From contig CAIZQU010000060.1 of assembly GCA_903935205.1 (NCBI GenBank), positions 1-42,717 on the forward strand: a stretch of 42,717 nucleotides of DNA. Reading direction: 5' to 3'. Shown here piece by piece: positions 40,154-42,717 of this stretch. The translations under genes were made by a program, and so were the position numbers. Position 1 is the stretch's first letter; the number at the start of each line of letters is the position of its first letter. Under the pieces are notes generated by a model. It saw only the letters and a program-made list of their open reading frames with translations. It made no database searches and had not been told where the DNA came from. Source of the stretch: an uncultured cyanobacterium (GTDB taxonomy: Bacteria; Cyanobacteriota; Cyanobacteriia; PCC-6307; Cyanobiaceae).

Positions 40154-41545
40154 ATGGCCGAAGGGTCCGCTGTGGCCGATGTGGTGGCCCGTCAGCTGGC
40201 GGGGCTGCTGGAGGCCACCAACTACGACGGTGCCAAGCTGCTGCTGCAGCCCGTGCAGCCGGTCGACGCCGCCGAGGCGATCGGCACCCTGCCCCGCACC
40301 CAGCAGGCCCTGGCGTTTCGCCTGCTGCCCAAGGACGAGGCGATCGAGGTTTACGAGTATCTCGAGCCCGATGTGCAGCAGAGCCTGCTCGATCGACTTC
40401 GCTCCAGCGAGGTGCTCGAGCTGGTCGAGGAGATGTCACCCGATGACCGGGTGCGGCTGTTCGATGAGTTGCCGGCCAAGGTGGTGCGACGGCTGCTGGC
40501 GGAGCTCAGCCCCGCTGAGCGCCGGGTCACCGCCCAGATGCTGGGCTATGGGGCGGGTACGGCCGGCCGTCTGATGACGACCGAGTTCATCGATCTCAAG
40601 GAGTTCCACAGCGCCACCCAGGCGTTGGAGATCGTGCGCCGTCGCGCCCGCGACACCGAGACGATCTACAGCCTTTACGTCACCGACGCCTCGCGGCATC
40701 TCACCGGCATGCTTTCACTGCGGGATCTGGTGACCGCCGATCCGGAGGCTCGCCTCGGCGATGTGATGACCCGGGAGGTGGTGCAGGTGACCACCGATGC
40801 CGATCAGGAGGAGGTGGCGCGGGTGATCCAGCGCTACGACTTCCTGGCGGTGCCGGTGGTCGATCGCGAGCAGCGGCTGGTGGGGATCGTCACCGTGGAC
40901 GACGTGATCGATGTGATCCAGCAGGAGGCCACCCGCGATCTCTACGCCGCCGGTGCCGTGCAGGCCGGTGATGAGGACGACTACTTCCGCAGCAACCTGT
41001 TCACCATCGCCCGCCGCCGGGTGGTCTGGCTGCTGGTGCTGCTGCTGGCCAACAGCGGCACCTCGGCCGTGATCGCCTCGGAGCAGAAGGTCCTCAGCCA
41101 GGTGGTGGTGCTGGCGGCCTTCATCCCATTGCTGATCGGCACCGGCGGCAATGTCGGAGCCCAGAGCTCCACGGTGGTGATCCGCGGCCTCAGCACCCAG
41201 CGGATCCAGGCCCTGGGGCTGGCGCGGGCGATCGGGCGGGAGAGCCTGGCGGGTCTGTTGCTGGGGCTGTTGATGATGTTGGTGGTCTTTCCCTGGGCGG
41301 CCCATGTGTCGGGCAGCTGGGTGGTGGCCGGCGCCGCCGCCATCAGCCTGGTGGCGATCACCACCCTGGCGGCCACCGCCGGAGCGGCTCTGCCGCTGCT
41401 GTTTGACCGGCTCGGGCTGGATCCTGCCCTGATGTCGGCACCCTTCATCGCCACCGCCACGGATGTGGCGGGGGTGTTCATCTATCTGCAGACCGCCGGT
41501 TGGCTCCTGGGTCACCTCGGCAGCTCCTCAAGCCCTGGCGTCTGA
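40154..41545 (+). CDS. mgtE: Magnesium transporter MgtE
   Basis: Mg2+ channel of 463 aa. The cytosolic N domain (about residues 20-125) has ALAFRLLPKDEAIEVYEYL and LVEEMSPDDRVRLFDELPA; LMTTEFIDLKEFHS starts the CBS pair (about 130-255). The CBS pair contains YVTDASRHLTGMLSLRDLV and DFLAVPVVDREQRLVGIVTVDDV. The plug helix region DDYFRSNLFTIARRR leads into five membrane helices, with FIPLLIGTGGNVGAQSSTVVIRGL as the pore signature. Binding of Mg2+ to the acidic N and CBS domains closes the channel in known homologues. ATG 40154 is chosen; longer frames upstream overlap the divergent peroxidase. Confidence 0.96.
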   Translation: MAEGSAVADVVARQLAGLLEATNYDGAKLLLQPVQPVDAAEAIGTLPRTQQALAFRLLPKDEAIEVYEYLEPDVQQSLLDRLRSSEVLELVEEMSPDDRVRLFDELPAKVVRRLLAELSPAERRVTAQMLGYGAGTAGRLMTTEFIDLKEFHSATQALEIVRRRARDTETIYSLYVTDASRHLTGMLSLRDLVTADPEARLGDVMTREVVQVTTDADQEEVARVIQRYDFLAVPVVDREQRLVGIVTVDDVIDVIQQEATRDLYAAGAVQAGDEDDYFRSNLFTIARRRVVWLLVLLLANSGTSAVIASEQKVLSQVVVLAAFIPLLIGTGGNVGAQSSTVVIRGLSTQRIQALGLARAIGRESLAGLLLGLLMMLVVFPWAAHVSGSWVVAGAAAISLVAITTLAATAGAALPLLFDRLGLDPALMSAPFIATATDVAGVFIYLQTAGWLLGHLGSSSSPGV

Positions 41546-41766
41546 TCCCGCGCGCTCCAGCCGCCGGGTCGGATGTCCGAACCGCAGGGTGGGCAGGCCA
41601 CGGCCGGCCATGGGGGCCAGGCCTGTCCGCTGTGGCGGCGGGATGGGGGCTGCGCCTGCCGTCCGCTGACGGCCCGACGGGCGCGGCCGAGGGCAATTTG
41701 CGGAAACCTGAGAGGAGTTCACACTTCTTCAGGTTATCCTTCATCGAACGTAAGGTTCAGCCCGCT
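41546..41766. other. Gap between mgtE and sigma factor gene
   Basis: No gene is supported. An AT-richer patch at about 41695-41755 (TTTGCGGAAACC..TTATCC) probably contains the sigma gene's promoter, but no well-spaced -35/-10 pair stands out. AAGG at 41752-41755 could serve as a Shine-Dalgarno for GTG 41767. Confidence 0.4.
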
Positions 41767-42717
41767 GTGGTCCTCGCCATTGCCCTCGAGTCCGCCGTTG
41801 AGCACCGGGATTCCGGCGCTCCCTTCCCCTTGGATGACCCCGCTCCCGCCGAGGCCGTCCATCCCCCTGCCCGCATCCTCCCCTCGATCGACGGCGACCT
41901 GGTGCGCTCCTACCTGCGCGACATCGGTCGGGTGCCGCTGCTCAGCCATGAGCAGGAGATCACCCTGGGCCGCCAGGTCCAGGAGCTGATGGCGATCGAG
42001 GAGCTGCGCGAGGAGCTCAGCCTGCGGGCCGGTGGCCAGGAGCCCTCCCCCGCAGCCCTGGCGGAGGCGGCCGGCCTGAGCGTGCCGCTGCTGCGCCGCC
42101 GCCTGCAGGCGGGCCGGCGGGCCAAGGAGCGGATGGTGGCCGCCAACCTGCGCCTGGTGGTGAGCGTGGCGAAGAAATACACCAAGCGGAACATGGAGCT
42201 GCTCGACCTGATTCAGGAGGGCACGATCGGCCTGGTGCGGGGTGTGGAGAAGTTCGACCCGACCCGTGGCTATAAGTTTTCCACCTATGCCTATTGGTGG
42301 ATCCGCCAGGGGATCACCCGGGCGATCGCCGAGAAGAGCCGCACGATCCGGCTGCCGATCCATATCACCGAAACCCTCAACAAGCTCAAGAAAGGGCAGC
42401 GCGAGCTCAGCCAGGAGCTCGGCCGCACCCCCACCGTCAGCGAGCTGGCCACCTACGTGGAGCTGCCGGAGGAGGAGGTGAAGGATCTGCTCTGCCGCGC
42501 CCGCCAGCCGGTGAGCCTCGAAACCAAGGTGGGCGACGGGGATGACACCGAGCTGCTGGATCTGCTGGCCGGGGAGGGAGCCGGTCCGGACGAGATGGTG
42601 GCGGGCGAATGCCTGCGGGGTGATCTGCGGGCGCTGCTGGAGCAGCTGCCGGAGCTGCAGGGCCGGGTGTTGCGCCTGCGCTATGGGATGGAGGGGGAGG
42701 AGCCGATGAGCCTCACC
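41767..42717 (+). CDS. Sigma-70 family factor, group 2 type (3' end outside window)
   Basis: RNA polymerase sigma factor of the RpoD-related non-essential group common in cyanobacteria. Region 1.2 is [20 protein letters not shown] (from about residue 46). Region 2 includes [40 protein letters not shown] and [20 protein letters not shown] (-10 recognition). Region 3 has [20 protein letters not shown], and region 4.1 has [18 protein letters not shown]; the window ends inside region 4.2. It lacks the long region 1.1 of primary SigA, which is why I call it group 2. GTG 41767 is the likely start, although TTG 41830 is possible. 317 codons are present with no stop. Confidence 0.9.
   Translation, partial: MVLAIALESAVEHRDSGAPFPLDDPAPAEAVHPPARILPSIDGDLVRSYLRDIGRVPLLSHEQEITLGRQVQELMAIEELREELSLRAGGQEPSPAALAEAAGLSVPLLRRRLQAGRRAKERMVAANLRLVVSVAKKYTKRNMELLDLIQEGTIGLVRGVEKFDPTRGYKFSTYAYWWIRQGITRAIAEKSRTIRLPIHITETLNKLKKGQRELSQELGRTPTVSELATYVELPEEEVKDLLCRARQPVSLETKVGDGDDTELLDLLAGEGAGPDEMVAGECLRGDLRALLEQLPELQGRVLRLRYGMEGEEPMSLT

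Overview
The window looks like chromosomal DNA of a picocyanobacterium of the Synechococcus/Cyanobium type. It carries psbZ (photosystem II), ycf23, a cyanobacterial-style aspartate kinase with tandem ACT domains, a SecA without the C-terminal zinc-binding tail, a cobalamin-pathway gene and many GC-rich housekeeping genes. The genus is an inference from gene content and composition; there is no rRNA in the window.

Layout. Positions 1-15.4 kb are GC-rich core: a disordered hypothetical gene whose 3' end is tandemly duplicated, tilS, ycf23, a small membrane protein whose start codon lies in a perfect inverted repeat, uvrB, a glycosyltransferase, a methyltransferase, lysC, holA, cobH/cbiC, an unusually long mutS, psbZ and ribH. 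Positions 15.6-26.8 kb form a visibly AT-richer surface-polysaccharide island: a GT2 glycosyltransferase, an ABC-2 exporter pair (wzm/wzt-like), a large GT4 enzyme with a 15-unit pentapeptide minisatellite in its linker, a putative pyruvyltransferase/FkbM methyltransferase fusion with a (TCA)14 tract, another GT4, and a compact hddA-gmhA-hddC-gmhB cassette for GDP-D-glycero-alpha-D-manno-heptose. A tRNA-Gly(GCC) follows. Positions 27.3-42.7 kb return to GC-rich core: GNAT acetyltransferase, secA, cysE, a GntR regulator, a dienelactone hydrolase-like protein, infC and miaA (one operon), gyrB with a small SH3-like gene and two crcB genes (one operon), a glutathione peroxidase, mgtE, and a sigma-70 factor cut by the window end.

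How the genes work together. The island can be read as one pathway. GmhA, HddA, GmhB and HddC would make GDP-heptose from sedoheptulose 7-phosphate. The glycosyltransferases would build a heptose-containing chain, the fusion protein may decorate it with methyl and possibly pyruvyl groups, and Wzm/Wzt would export it. The most unusual signals are two in-frame, length-variable repeats in adjacent glycan genes. Both would change linker length without breaking the reading frame.
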